Origin: Paraburkholderia sediminicola
Lineage (GTDB): Bacteria; Pseudomonadota; Gammaproteobacteria; Burkholderiales; Burkholderiaceae
Reading direction: 5' to 3'
DNA: 64,000 bases
Assembly (NCBI RefSeq): GCF_902859805.1
Contig: NZ_CADIKC010000003.1
Location: forward strand, 62,001 to 126,000
Shown: positions 1-8,232 of the stretch, piece by piece
Position numbering within the stretch: position 1 is the stretch's first letter
Layout: every line of letters begins with the position of its first letter
Program-made: the position numbers and the translations under genes
The notes under the pieces: model-generated
Databases searched by the model: none
Seen by the model: the letters and a program-made list of their open reading frames with translations, nothing else
Told to the model about the DNA's origin: nothing

Positions 1-27
1 TGGTGAGCGTCCGTCCGATAAAACCGA

Positions 28-330
28 TCATTCGAGGCCGAGCCGATGTCCGAGAATCGGCGCACAGAAGAGCGCGATCGCGCAGCCCGCGGCTTTGCCT
101 TCCAGTTCCGCGCCGGCGGCGCGTGAGCCGTACATGTGCGTCAGCAGGTCGAAGAGTTGCGGCAGGCAGTAGATCACCGCGGCCGCGATAAAGCACTTTT
201 CGACTACCGAGATGCGCCACCCGCGTTCATACGCGAGCATCGCGCCAATGATGCGAAGCACGCCGAACACCACCAGCGCGCCGACGGCGGCCTGTTCGCG
301 GATCAGATAGTCTGGAAGGAATTCGCCCAT
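28..330 (-). CDS. Small predicted inner-membrane protein, unknown function
   Basis: A 100-residue protein that I do not recognise. Three hydrophobic stretches are visible: about residues 10-34 (around AAVGALVVFGVLRIIGAML), 42-66 (KCFIAAAVIYCLPQLFDLL) and 78-96 (GKAAGCAIALFCAPILG). It is therefore probably a three-pass inner-membrane protein. The ATG start at 330 is the first in frame. The upstream side carries two copies of ATGCATTTG at 342-350 and 360-368, which could belong to its promoter. It stands alone next to the galactonate genes and shares no obvious operon with them. No catalytic motif is visible. That it is a real gene is inferred from the coherent membrane-protein composition. Confidence 0.6.
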   Translation of the reverse strand: MGEFLPDYLIREQAAVGALVVFGVLRIIGAMLAYERGWRISVVEKCFIAAAVIYCLPQLFDLLTHMYGSRAAGAELEGKAAGCAIALFCAPILGHRLGLE

Positions 331-650
331 GATGTTCCCCGATGCATTTGTCGTTTTGAATGCATTTGAGCAAGGAGCGGGCCATGCGTATGTCTGATGC
401 CGAACAAACGGCTTGAAAGCCTTTGTGGATAAGGCTTTGCGGGTAGTGTGGCTGCGCCGGTAAGGTGCCGCGAAGGGCGTGTTCCAGCGGCTTCGGTCCG
501 TGGTGTTACGTAACTGAGACGGCGCACGCTACGTCTGCCGTAACGTGCACGCCGGTGAACCGGAGCTACAGCTTCTTCATCACCGAAGGCGCCTACACCC
601 AGGATGTCGGCCTTCCGATGAGTTTTGTTGACGGTGGCCGCGGGCCGTTT
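331..650. other. Intergenic stretch without a convincing gene
   Basis: Between the small membrane protein and the dgoD terminator I see no credible coding region; open frames here have no domain-like composition. Visible small elements are a direct repeat of ATGCATTTG (342-350 and 360-368, 18 bp apart) and a perfect 10-bp palindrome GTTACGTAAC at 505-514. A related half (GTAACG) lies near 540. The palindrome could be a regulator site, but no neighbouring regulator can be tied to it. Confidence 0.4.
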
Positions 651-676
651 GAAACAAAACGCCGCCCGTGGGCGGC
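651..676 (-). terminator. Rho-independent terminator of dgoD
   Basis: A perfect stem GCCGCCC/GGGCGGC with a two-base loop lies at 661-676. On the minus strand it is followed by GTTTTGTTTC, a T-rich tail. It sits 22 bp past the dgoD stop. Confidence 0.7.
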
Positions 677-698
677 GCTCTACCAAGCAGTCACGTGC

Positions 699-1847
699 TT
701 ACCATTCGGCGACACTGCCATCCTCGTGGCGCCACACCGGATTGCGCCAGCGGTGGCCGACCTTCGCCATCTCGCGCACCTTCTCTTCGTTCACTTCGAT
801 ACCGAGGCCCGGGCCTTGCGGAATCGACACGAAGCCGTCTTCGTATTTGAAAACTTCCGGATTCTTGATGTAGTCGAGCAGGTCGTTGCCCTGGTTGTAG
901 TGAATGCCCAGGCTTTGTTCCTGGATGAACGCGTTATAGCTCACTGCGTCGATCTGCAGGCAGGTGGCCAAAGCGATCGGACCGAGCGGGCAGTGCAGCG
1001 CGAGCGCGACGTCGTACGCCTCGGCCATCGAGGCGATCTTGCGGCACTCGGTGATCCCGCCCGCGTGCGACGCGTCCGGCTGGATGATGTCGACGTAGCC
1101 GCCCGACAGGATGTGTTTGAAGTCCCAGCGTGAATACAGGCGTTCGCCCAAAGCGATCGGCGTGTTGGTCTGGTTGACGATGTCGCGCAAGGCTTCCGCG
1201 TTTTCCGACAGCACCGGCTCTTCGATGAAGAGCAGCTTGTACGGGTCGAGTTCTTTGGCCAGCACCTTCGCCATCGGCTTATGCACGCGGCCGTGGAAGT
1301 CCACGCCGATGCCGATGTTCGGTCCGACCGCTTCACGCACGGCGGCGACATTGTTGATGACACCTTGCACCTTGTCGAAGGTGTCGATGATCTGCAGCTC
1401 TTCCGAGCCGTTCATCTTCACGGCCTTGAAGCCGCGTTCGACCACGGCGCGCGCGTTGTTCGCAACATCGCTCGGACGGTCGCCGCCGATCCACGAATAC
1501 ACCTTGATCTTGTCGCGCACCTGGCCGCCCAGCAGCGCATGAATCGGCACGCCATGATGCTTGCCCTTGATGTCCCACAGCGCCTGGTCGACGCCGGCAA
1601 TCGCACTCATCGTGATCGGGCCGCCGCGGTAGAAGCCCGAGCGATACATGACCTGCCAGTGATCTTCGATCAGCAGCGGATCTTTGCCGATCAGATAGTC
1701 GGACAGTTCCTCGACGGCGGCCGCCACCGTATGCGCGCGGCCTTCGACCACCGGCTCGCCCCAGCCGACGATGCCTTCGTCCGTTTCGATCTTCAGGAAG
1801 CACCAACGCGGCGGGACGATAAAGGTTTCGAGCTTGGTGATTTTCAT
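699..1847 (-). CDS. dgoD: D-galactonate dehydratase
   Basis: DgoD dehydrates D-galactonate to 2-keto-3-deoxy-D-galactonate in the cytoplasm, the first step of the De Ley-Doudoroff galactonate pathway. At 382 residues it matches the family length exactly. It belongs to the enolase superfamily: the metal ligands D183, E209 and E235 are present (GVDFHG, FIEEPV, ALGERL), as are the two catalytic histidines H185 and H285 (LALHCPLGP). These positions match the well-studied E. coli enzyme. It is transcribed away from a GntR-family regulator across a 125-bp gap containing an 18-bp palindrome. A strong hairpin follows the stop. The later pathway genes (dgoK, dgoA) and a galactonate transporter are not in this window, so they must be elsewhere or the gene works with a scattered regulon. 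Confidence 0.95.
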   Translation of the reverse strand: MKITKLETFIVPPRWCFLKIETDEGIVGWGEPVVEGRAHTVAAAVEELSDYLIGKDPLLIEDHWQVMYRSGFYRGGPITMSAIAGVDQALWDIKGKHHGVPIHALLGGQVRDKIKVYSWIGGDRPSDVANNARAVVERGFKAVKMNGSEELQIIDTFDKVQGVINNVAAVREAVGPNIGIGVDFHGRVHKPMAKVLAKELDPYKLLFIEEPVLSENAEALRDIVNQTNTPIALGERLYSRWDFKHILSGGYVDIIQPDASHAGGITECRKIASMAEAYDVALALHCPLGPIALATCLQIDAVSYNAFIQEQSLGIHYNQGNDLLDYIKNPEVFKYEDGFVSIPQGPGLGIEVNEEKVREMAKVGHRWRNPVWRHEDGSVAEW

Positions 1848-1928
1848 GATGTGCGTCTCCTTGCGGCCTGGGTGCCTGCGTGTGCGGGCAATTTCGAGGA
1901 TTCACATGCTACAACAAAAGTGCGATTA

Positions 1929-1960
1929 AGTACTATTAATAGTACTATTGGCCAAATAGT
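1929..1960. promoter_or_regulatory. Probable operator between dgoD and its regulator
   Basis: The divergent gap contains a perfect 18-bp palindrome, AGTACTATTAATAGTACT (1929-1946). It is followed by an overlapping second inverted repeat, ACTATT-N5-AATAGT (1944-1960). The region is strikingly AT-rich compared with its surroundings. FadR-subfamily GntR proteins bind short inverted repeats of this kind, so these are the likely sites for the adjacent regulator. The assignment is inference from position and symmetry. Confidence 0.6.
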
Positions 1961-1972
1961 GGCCGGACGACG

Positions 1973-2797
1973 ATGAGGTCGCAGCTGAACGCCAGCCGAG
2001 CATGCCAACCCGCAACGGCACTGAATCCGGAAGTCGGCAAGTGGAGATACCGGATAATCGCGGTCGTTCCGGGCTCAGGTCCGATATCAATAGCGCCGAG
2101 AGGCCGCTGGGAGAAAGCTATTCAGCACGATCTGCATGGGCGCGTCGCCCATCTGCTGGCGACCGCGATTCTGCGAGGCGACTACGCGCCCGATTCGATC
2201 CTGCCGCGCGAGGCGGAGTTGATGGACACCTTCGGTGTGAGCCGGACGGTGTTGCGCGAGGCGCTGCGTACGCTGACGTCGAAAGGGCTGATCGAATCGC
2301 GGCCACGGGTGGGCACGCGGGTGCGGCCGAAACACGCGTGGAATCTGCTGGATGTCGACGTACTCGACTGGTATTCGCGCGTCGCCGAGCCGATGGCCTT
2401 CGCGCTCAAGCTGCAGGAAATGCGCGAGATGATCGAACCGTACGCGGCGGGTCTCGCGGCGGCCTCGCATACGGACGACACGTTCAATGCGCTCGCGGCA
2501 GCGCATGCGTCGATGGTCGGGGCGCGTAACGTCGATGAATGGGTGCGCGCCGATCTGCAATTTCATCTGAGCGTGCTGACGGCCTGCAGCAACGAATTAC
2601 TGATTCCGCTCGGCACGCTGATCGAGCGAACATTGGAGGCACAGCTACGTCTGAACGCGAAACGTGCGGACGTGTTCAATGCATCGCTGGCCGAACACAC
2701 GGCGGTCTTCGAAGCGATCCGCGACCGTGACGCAACAGCGGCGCGAGACGCAATGGCGGGATTGCTGGGCGTGACGCGCGGAAGAATCGAAGCGTGA
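1973..2797 (+). CDS. dgoR: GntR/FadR-family regulator, DgoR-like
   Basis: A transcriptional regulator with an N-terminal winged helix-turn-helix (about residues 50-115, including SRTVLREALRTLTSKGLIE) and a C-terminal FCD effector domain (about 140-265). The motif WNLLDVDVLDWY after the DNA-binding domain is typical of DgoR proteins, which repress galactonate genes until the pathway substrate is present. Its divergent position to dgoD supports the same role here. The first 40 residues before RGRWEKAIQHDLHG are not typical of the family, so the true start may lie downstream at a non-ATG codon. No other ATG is available before the helix-turn-helix. The gene ends 48 bp from the convergent exporter gene. 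Confidence 0.8.
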   Translation: MRSQLNASRACQPATALNPEVGKWRYRIIAVVPGSGPISIAPRGRWEKAIQHDLHGRVAHLLATAILRGDYAPDSILPREAELMDTFGVSRTVLREALRTLTSKGLIESRPRVGTRVRPKHAWNLLDVDVLDWYSRVAEPMAFALKLQEMREMIEPYAAGLAAASHTDDTFNALAAAHASMVGARNVDEWVRADLQFHLSVLTACSNELLIPLGTLIERTLEAQLRLNAKRADVFNASLAEHTAVFEAIRDRDATAARDAMAGLLGVTRGRIEA

Positions 2798-2844
2798 GCG
2801 TGACGCGAAAGCTCTACCGCTCCCGCTTGACGCTATCGGGGTGC

Positions 2845-4380
2845 TCAATCCATCGCCGCGTGCGCCACCGAGGCATCCGGCGCCTGGCGCGCTGGGCGAA
2901 TCAACAGCAGTAGCGGGATGACCAGTAACGTCGCCACGAACATCAGTTTGAAGTCGTTCAGATAGGCGATCATCGACGCCTGCTGCGTAATCGACGCATT
3001 GAGCGCCGCCAGGTCGTAATTCGAACCGCTATTGAGCATCGGCTGGATCGCCGGATTGAACGGCGTGACGTTCGCCGCGAGGTCAGCATGTGAGACCTGC
3101 GTATTGCGCGTCATTAGCGTCTGCACGATCGAAATGCCGATACTGCTGCCGATATTGCGCATCAGGCTGTACGTTGCGGTGCCGTCGGCGCGCAGTTCGG
3201 GCGTGAGCGTGGAGAAGGTCAGCGCGCTCAACGGCACGAACACGAGGCCGAGACCAAAGCCCTGAACCACGCCAGGCCAGACAATGTCCGACTCCGACAG
3301 CACGATCGTGTAGTGCATCATCTGCCATAGTGCAAACGCGGAGATCAGGAAGCCCGCGAGCAGAAGCAGCCGCGCGTCGACCCGCTTCAATAGCCGCCCG
3401 GCGAACAGCATTGCCACCATGGTTCCCGCGCCGCTCGGCGCCGTGACGAGACCCGTGGTCGCGACGGGATAGTTCATCAGGTTTTGCAGCATCGGCGGCA
3501 GCAATGCGCGCGTCGCGTACATCACCGCGCCGATCACGAAGATGAAGAACGTGCCGGTGGCGAAGTTCGGGTCTTTCAACAGCTCATATTTGAAGAACGA
3601 TTTCTTGCCGACCGTGGCCGTATGCACGAGGAAAAACGCGAAGCTGATCGCCGCGACCAGTGCCTCGATGACAATCTCATTCGAACCGAACCAGTCGAGT
3701 TGTTCGCCGCGGTCGAGCATCGCCTGCAGCGCGCCGATCGCGAGACCCAGGGTGGCAAAGCCGAACGCGTCGAACTTCGCGTCGTGCTTCGGTTCACGTG
3801 CAGGCAGGAAGGTCGCCACGCCGAACAGCGCGAACGCGCCGATCGGCACGTTGATGAAAAACACCCAGCGCCAGTTGTAGCTATCGGTGAGCCAGCCGCC
3901 GAGCGTCGGCCCGAGAATCGGCCCGACCATCACGCCCATGCCCCACACCGCCATCGCCTGGCCCTGCTTTTCGCGCGGATTGATGTCGAGCAGGATCGAC
4001 TGCGACAGCGGCACCAGCGAGGCACCGAAAATCCCCTGCAACAAACGCGATGCGACGATCTGCGTCAGCGTTTCCGACAAGCCGCATAGCGCCGAGGCCA
4101 CGGTGAAGCCGCCGATCGAAAAGATCAGCAGCCGCTTGACGCTCAGCCGGTCGGATAGCCAGCCGGTCAGCGGCGTCGCGATCGCGGCCGCGACGATATA
4201 CGAAGTCAGCACCCACGTGATCTCATCCTGCGACGCCGACAGCGTGCCCTGCATATGCGGCAGCGCGACGTTGGCGATCGTGCTGTCGAGCGTCTGGATC
4301 AGCGTCGCGAGCATGATCGAGACGGTGATCATCGGCCGATTGAGCGGGGCGGCGCTCGTCGACGCGGAGTCGGTGGACAT
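2845..4380 (-). CDS. DHA2-family (EmrB/QacA-type) multidrug efflux MFS transporter
   Basis: A 511-residue inner-membrane transporter of the 14-TM drug:proton antiporter type. Family hallmarks are the TM1 motif around SIMLATLIQTLDSTIANVAL, the cytoplasmic motif A after TM2 (GWLSDRLSVKRLL) and the GPTLGGWL motif C in TM5. Length fits EmrB/FarB-type proteins. No EmrA-like membrane fusion gene is adjacent, so it may act alone. A MarR regulator is divergently transcribed, and a near-perfect 30-bp palindrome starts 16 bp upstream of this start codon. This is the usual layout for a MarR-repressed drug exporter. The substrate cannot be read from the sequence. Confidence 0.9.
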   Translation of the reverse strand: MSTDSASTSAAPLNRPMITVSIMLATLIQTLDSTIANVALPHMQGTLSASQDEITWVLTSYIVAAAIATPLTGWLSDRLSVKRLLIFSIGGFTVASALCGLSETLTQIVASRLLQGIFGASLVPLSQSILLDINPREKQGQAMAVWGMGVMVGPILGPTLGGWLTDSYNWRWVFFINVPIGAFALFGVATFLPAREPKHDAKFDAFGFATLGLAIGALQAMLDRGEQLDWFGSNEIVIEALVAAISFAFFLVHTATVGKKSFFKYELLKDPNFATGTFFIFVIGAVMYATRALLPPMLQNLMNYPVATTGLVTAPSGAGTMVAMLFAGRLLKRVDARLLLLAGFLISAFALWQMMHYTIVLSESDIVWPGVVQGFGLGLVFVPLSALTFSTLTPELRADGTATYSLMRNIGSSIGISIVQTLMTRNTQVSHADLAANVTPFNPAIQPMLNSGSNYDLAALNASITQQASMIAYLNDFKLMFVATLLVIPLLLLIRPARQAPDASVAHAAMD

Positions 4381-4395
4381 GGGAGGGCAGGACCT

Positions 4396-4425
4396 TCAAT
4401 ATAGTAAGCATGCTTAGTATATTGA
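4396..4425. promoter_or_regulatory. 30-bp palindromic operator, probable MarR site
   Basis: An inverted repeat of 30 bp with a single mismatched pair (4404/4417). The perfect central core is TAAGCATGCTTA at 4405-4416, and the arms extend through ATA/TAT and TCAAT/ATTGA. It lies directly in front of the exporter start and 112 bp before the MarR start. MarR dimers bind palindromes of this size, so repression of the exporter is the likely function. Confidence 0.75.
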
Positions 4426-4525
4426 CTGCAGGCGCATCCGCCCACCAGGATTTATGCGGAGCCTGAATTGCGCCCGCTGCGCCGGTTTTGCACCCATTCC
4501 GACGATGACAAACGAAACCCTTTCG

Positions 4526-4531
4526 TATAAT
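4526..4531 (+). promoter_or_regulatory. Perfect -10 hexamer just before marR
   Basis: TATAAT lies only six bases upstream of the ATG at 4538. If it is used, transcription would begin at or very near the start codon and give a leaderless mRNA. A -35-like ATGACA is at 4505-4510, but the 15-bp spacer is short. The alternative is that translation starts at ATG 4505 and the hexamer is coincidental. Confidence 0.35.
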
Positions 4532-4537
4532 CCGCGC

Positions 4538-4981
4538 ATGACTACCCAACTCGAAGAGCGCTTCGGCTTTCTGATTTCCGACGTCGGCCGCCTGACGGGC
4601 AAGCGTTACGACGATCTCGCGAAGTCATCGGTCGATCTGACGCGCGCGCAGTGTCGCGCACTGGCCTACCTCGCCCATTACGGCGACATCAATCAGGCGC
4701 GGCTCGCGGACCTGCTCGAAGTCGCGCCGATTTCGGCGGGGCGTTTGCTGGACCGGATGGAAGAGGGCGGGTGGATCGAGCGCACGGCCAATCCGGAAGA
4801 TCGCCGCGAACGCCAGGTGCGGATGACGCCGAAGGCCGAGCGCACGCTCGGCAAGGCCCGCAAAGTGGGCGACGAAGTTGCGCTAGAAGCGCTGAACGGT
4901 TTTACCGACGAAGAAGCGAAGCAGCTCATCGCGCTGTTGCAACGGGTGCGCGGCAATCTCAGCCGGCTGGTTGATCGCTGA
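4538..4981 (+). CDS. MarR-family transcriptional regulator
   Basis: A 147-residue winged-helix regulator. The recognition region is LADLLEVAPISAGRLLDRME (about residues 54-73), and the wing follows with the usual NPEDRRERQVRMT signature. A C-terminal helix for dimerisation is present (about 115-147). It is divergent to a DHA2 drug exporter, and a 30-bp palindrome lies between them, so it most likely represses the exporter and releases on binding a small phenolic or antibiotic ligand. I prefer the ATG at 4538 because homology-like sequence begins there. An in-frame ATG at 4505 is possible. Effector identity is unknown. Confidence 0.88.
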   Translation: MTTQLEERFGFLISDVGRLTGKRYDDLAKSSVDLTRAQCRALAYLAHYGDINQARLADLLEVAPISAGRLLDRMEEGGWIERTANPEDRRERQVRMTPKAERTLGKARKVGDEVALEALNGFTDEEAKQLIALLQRVRGNLSRLVDR

Positions 4982-5063
4982 TCGCTGAAGCCGCGCCTAT
5001 TGCGGCCCATTGCGCCGCATGCATCGCAGCAGCCTCACGGATCCGCTTACAAAATCAAAAGCG

Positions 5064-5076
5064 TTTCGTAACGAAA
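5064..5076. promoter_or_regulatory. Inverted repeat upstream of the LysR gene
   Basis: A perfect TTTCGT-A-ACGAAA palindrome lies 46 bp before the LysR start codon, followed by TTATT-N5-AATAA at 5081-5095. LysR proteins commonly bind such sites in front of their own gene. The assignment is by position only. Confidence 0.3.
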
Positions 5077-5122
5077 TTGCCTTATTGCGGTAATAAATTG
5101 GAAGTTTTGCCCTTGGCCTTCC

Positions 5123-5986
5123 ATGCTCGCACCGCTGCTGGTCGCCTTTTATGAAACTGTCCGACAGGGCAGTGTCACCGCTGCGGCGAAGCGTCTTGAA
5201 GTCAGTCAGCCGACCATCACCGCGCGCATCCAGCAACTGGAAAAGCAGTACGGCGTCGAACTGTTCCACCGGCGTGGCAGCCGTTTCGACCTGACTGACG
5301 CGGGCGCTGCGCTGATGCCGCTAATCGACCGCATGCAGCAAACCGAAAGCGATATCGATTTCACGCTGCGCAACGAACGCGAGTTGGCGGCCGGCAATCT
5401 GCGCGTCGGCGCGACCGGGCCTTATTACATTCTGCCGGCCATCGCGGCGTTTCATCGGCAGTATCCGGCGGTCAAGGTCTGCGTCGAGATCGGCAATTCG
5501 CAGCAGATTCTTGATGCGCTGCTCGACTTCCGCGTCGACCTTGCAGTGTCGTCGCAACGTGTCGACGATCCACGCTTCGCACGCCGAACAATTGCTGCCG
5601 ATCCGCTTGTCGTTGTCGCGCATTGCCGGCATCCGCTGGCCGCGCGGAAAGTGGTCAGACTCGCGGACCTCGCCGCGCATACCTTGCTGCTGCGCGAGCC
5701 CGGCTCGCGTACCCGCGAGGCCACCGAAACCGCACTCAAACGCATTGGCGTGACGCCGGCCATGCTGATCGAAATCGGCAGCCGTGAGGCGATCTACGAA
5801 GCGATTCGCCACAACATGGGCTGCACGCTGATGCCGGTTGGCGAAGCGCCGGCGCATCCCGATCTGCGGCAACTTCCTTTGGATGCCGACGCGCCGATCC
5901 TCCAGGAGTATCTGTATCACCTCGAGGCGCGCGCCGGTTCACGCCTCATCACCGCGTTCATGGCGAACATCGATGCTCCCGCCTAG
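5123..5986 (+). CDS. LysR-family transcriptional regulator
   Basis: A 287-residue LysR regulator. The N-terminal helix-turn-helix covers about residues 1-60 (GSVTAAAKRLEVSQPTITARIQQLE). The periplasmic-binding-protein-like effector domain covers about 88-285 (NLRVGATGPYYILPAIAAF onwards). Start choice is natural because family homology begins at residue 2-3. The gene has no divergent partner; it precedes, on the same strand, the three exported phosphodiesterase/lipoprotein/phospholipase genes with a 133-bp gap. It may control them, but nothing in the DNA proves this. Effector unknown. Confidence 0.88.
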   Translation: MLAPLLVAFYETVRQGSVTAAAKRLEVSQPTITARIQQLEKQYGVELFHRRGSRFDLTDAGAALMPLIDRMQQTESDIDFTLRNERELAAGNLRVGATGPYYILPAIAAFHRQYPAVKVCVEIGNSQQILDALLDFRVDLAVSSQRVDDPRFARRTIAADPLVVVAHCRHPLAARKVVRLADLAAHTLLLREPGSRTREATETALKRIGVTPAMLIEIGSREAIYEAIRHNMGCTLMPVGEAPAHPDLRQLPLDADAPILQEYLYHLEARAGSRLITAFMANIDAPA

Positions 5987-6119
5987 TGGCCCCTAAAAAA
6001 TGCTGATGCCGGTATCGGTCAGCTTGCGCAGAACGACATAGCCGCGTCGCCCGCGTTCCCTATCGTTGCAACGACTCGCCGGATGGTCCGGCGCATATCG
6101 GCATCGAGAGGGGACAAAC

Positions 6120-8219
6120 ATGAGACGGCACACCGTCGTGCAATTCGCATGCGGCCTGGCGCTGCTCGGCGCACTGGGCGTCACGGCCGCGTTGAGTGGT
6201 TGCGGCGGCGCATCGCAATCCAGCGGCAGCACTGGCACGGGTAACACGCAAGCCAGCGCCGGAACACCGGCCAGCACGCCGGGTGCATCCGGCACACTGG
6301 CCACCAAAAAGATGCTGCTCGTCGAACTCGACGGCGTGACGTATAGCGCGCTGAGCGCGGGTATCGCCAGCGGCAAGCTGCCCAATCTTGCGAAGCTGAC
6401 CGTGGCGCCTGCGTACAGCGGCGGTGTCAATGGCACGCTCTCGCAGCAACCGAACCTCGACACTCCGGGTTGGGCGACTGTCCTGACCGGCACGTGGGCC
6501 GATCGTCATCAGATCAACTCCGACGCTCCCAATCAGGCCTCGCACAGCAGCACCGTGTTTCAGATGCTCAAGAGCGCGGGGGCCGGCACGGTGGGTGCGG
6601 CCGTCGATTCGAGCGGTCTCGCGGCCTTGCTGACACCGGATCAGAATGCCGGCAATCTCGACACGCTGGTGAACTGCGCGTCGGTCGACGCCTGCGTCAC
6701 GCAGAACAGCGTGAGCCTGATCGACAACGGCTACTCGCTGGTGGTCGCGCAATATCATTCGGCGCAGGACGCCGCGCTGAACGACGGCTTGTCGTCGGCG
6801 AACTATGCGAGCACGTTGGCGCAACTGGATATTGCGCTCGGCACGCTCGTCGCCGAAACGGCCAAACGCAGCAACGAAAACTGGCTGGTCGTGGTGACCA
6901 GCAGTCACGGTCTGAACGCGGCCGGCGGCACTGACGGCTTGCCGCTGCCCGCTGAATCGACCAGCTTCATCGCGCTGAATCAGGCGCCGAATGCGCGCCT
7001 CGGCAACACCACCGCACCGGCCACGATGGCCGCGCTCTACACGCGCGCCAGCATCGCCGACGTCACGCCGACCCTGCTCGCCTATAAGGGCGTGCTGCCG
7101 GATCCCAGCGCCTATGCGCTCGACGGCGGCCAGTTCATCGGCGCCACGCCTGTGTCGCAACTGCTCGGCGCCACCGGTAGCGATAACGCCAGCCTCGTCC
7201 TCACGTGGACGGCGCCTGCCACCGGCGCGATCAGCGTGCTGCGCAACGGCACCTTGATCGCGAGCCTGCCTGCCGGCACCGCGACCTATACCGACAGCCA
7301 GCTCGGCCTGACGGCCACCGGCGTCTACCCGTTCAACTACACGGTGGTGGCCGGTACCGCGCCGCTCGCGACGATCACGCAAGTCGTGTACGTGCAACCG
7401 CCGCCGCCTCCTCCTCCGCCACCGCCGCTCGCGACCACGTTGACCACCGGCCTCTCGAGCTACTACCCGTTCGGCGCGCTGCCGCCGGTCGACCGTCTGA
7501 ACGCCAGCACGATGGGCCCGTGGGCTGTGGACGCCGACGGCGGCTCGCTGGTCGCCGACCCGTTCGGTGGCAAGGGCTTGCAGATCGACACGCATACGGT
7601 CGACAGCAATGGCTTCGATGGCTACAAGCTCACGCAGACCAACGACGTCACGACCCACGCGCAATTCACGATCGGCTTCTGGTTCTACACCTCGTGCGCG
7701 AATCTCACGGGCAACGGCACGCCGGTAGTCTCGAACAAGAACTACTACTCGGGCGGCAATGCCGGCATCGCAATCGGCCTGTTCCCGGGTTCGAGCGCGA
7801 GCTGCAACATCCGCTTCAATCTCGGCGACGGCAGCACGCGCAACGACATCAACAGCCTGAACGTCAGCGCCAACAAGTGGACCTATCTCGCGCTGACCAT
7901 CGACACGGCCGCGAAGAAGATCAACGCGTACGTCTTCGATCCGGTGCTCGGCGAGCAGAAGGTGCTGGGCCAGGCGCTGAGCATCAACATCGCCAAGCTG
8001 CCGGGCCTCGGCGTGTTCGGCCTGAACGAAGACGGTACGGGCAAGTACTACATGAACGCCTGTAACGACACGCCGCCGTACACCGTCGGCAAGTGCGCGG
8101 CGACCCCGCCGGACGTGCAGGCGTTCAGCGACCTCGCGCTGTGGACCCGTGTCGTCACCGAAACCGAGCTGCAGTCGATCTTCGGGTCGGGCCAGCCGCT
8201 GTCCACCCTCACTCACTGA
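6120..8219 (+). CDS. Lipoprotein with phosphodiesterase/alkaline-phosphatase-fold domain and LamG-like C-terminus
   Basis: A 699-residue exported protein. The signal peptide ends in a lipobox (AALSGC, Cys about residue 24), so it is a lipoprotein. After a Ser/Gly/Thr-rich linker, an alkaline-phosphatase-superfamily domain runs from about residue 60 (KKMLLVELDGVTYSAL, then LDTPGWATVLTG with the likely Thr nucleophile) to about 340. A run of ten prolines (near residue 430) separates it from a C-terminal concanavalin/LamG-like domain (about 445-699, TIGFWFYT, WTYLALTIDTAAKKINAYV). Two usual metal ligands look altered: the SDHG motif reads SSHG, and the following GxHG histidine appears as GGTDG. 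It may thus have changed chemistry or be a binding protein. I chose the start at 6120 because a GAGAGGGG ribosome site precedes it and it gives a proper signal peptide. It probably forms an operon with the next two genes. Confidence 0.75.
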   Translation: MRRHTVVQFACGLALLGALGVTAALSGCGGASQSSGSTGTGNTQASAGTPASTPGASGTLATKKMLLVELDGVTYSALSAGIASGKLPNLAKLTVAPAYSGGVNGTLSQQPNLDTPGWATVLTGTWADRHQINSDAPNQASHSSTVFQMLKSAGAGTVGAAVDSSGLAALLTPDQNAGNLDTLVNCASVDACVTQNSVSLIDNGYSLVVAQYHSAQDAALNDGLSSANYASTLAQLDIALGTLVAETAKRSNENWLVVVTSSHGLNAAGGTDGLPLPAESTSFIALNQAPNARLGNTTAPATMAALYTRASIADVTPTLLAYKGVLPDPSAYALDGGQFIGATPVSQLLGATGSDNASLVLTWTAPATGAISVLRNGTLIASLPAGTATYTDSQLGLTATGVYPFNYTVVAGTAPLATITQVVYVQPPPPPPPPPPLATTLTTGLSSYYPFGALPPVDRLNASTMGPWAVDADGGSLVADPFGGKGLQIDTHTVDSNGFDGYKLTQTNDVTTHAQFTIGFWFYTSCANLTGNGTPVVSNKNYYSGGNAGIAIGLFPGSSASCNIRFNLGDGSTRNDINSLNVSANKWTYLALTIDTAAKKINAYVFDPVLGEQKVLGQALSINIAKLPGLGVFGLNEDGTGKYYMNACNDTPPYTVGKCAATPPDVQAFSDLALWTRVVTETELQSIFGSGQPLSTLTH

Positions 8220-8232
8220 CCGGAGTCCCGCG

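Noticed and set aside
303..686. A 127-codon open frame on the minus strand in the first intergenic stretch
   Set aside because: Its composition is Arg/His/Ala-rich without domain-like pattern, it overlaps the dgoD terminator and has no ribosome site. It looks like a chance open frame in high-GC DNA.
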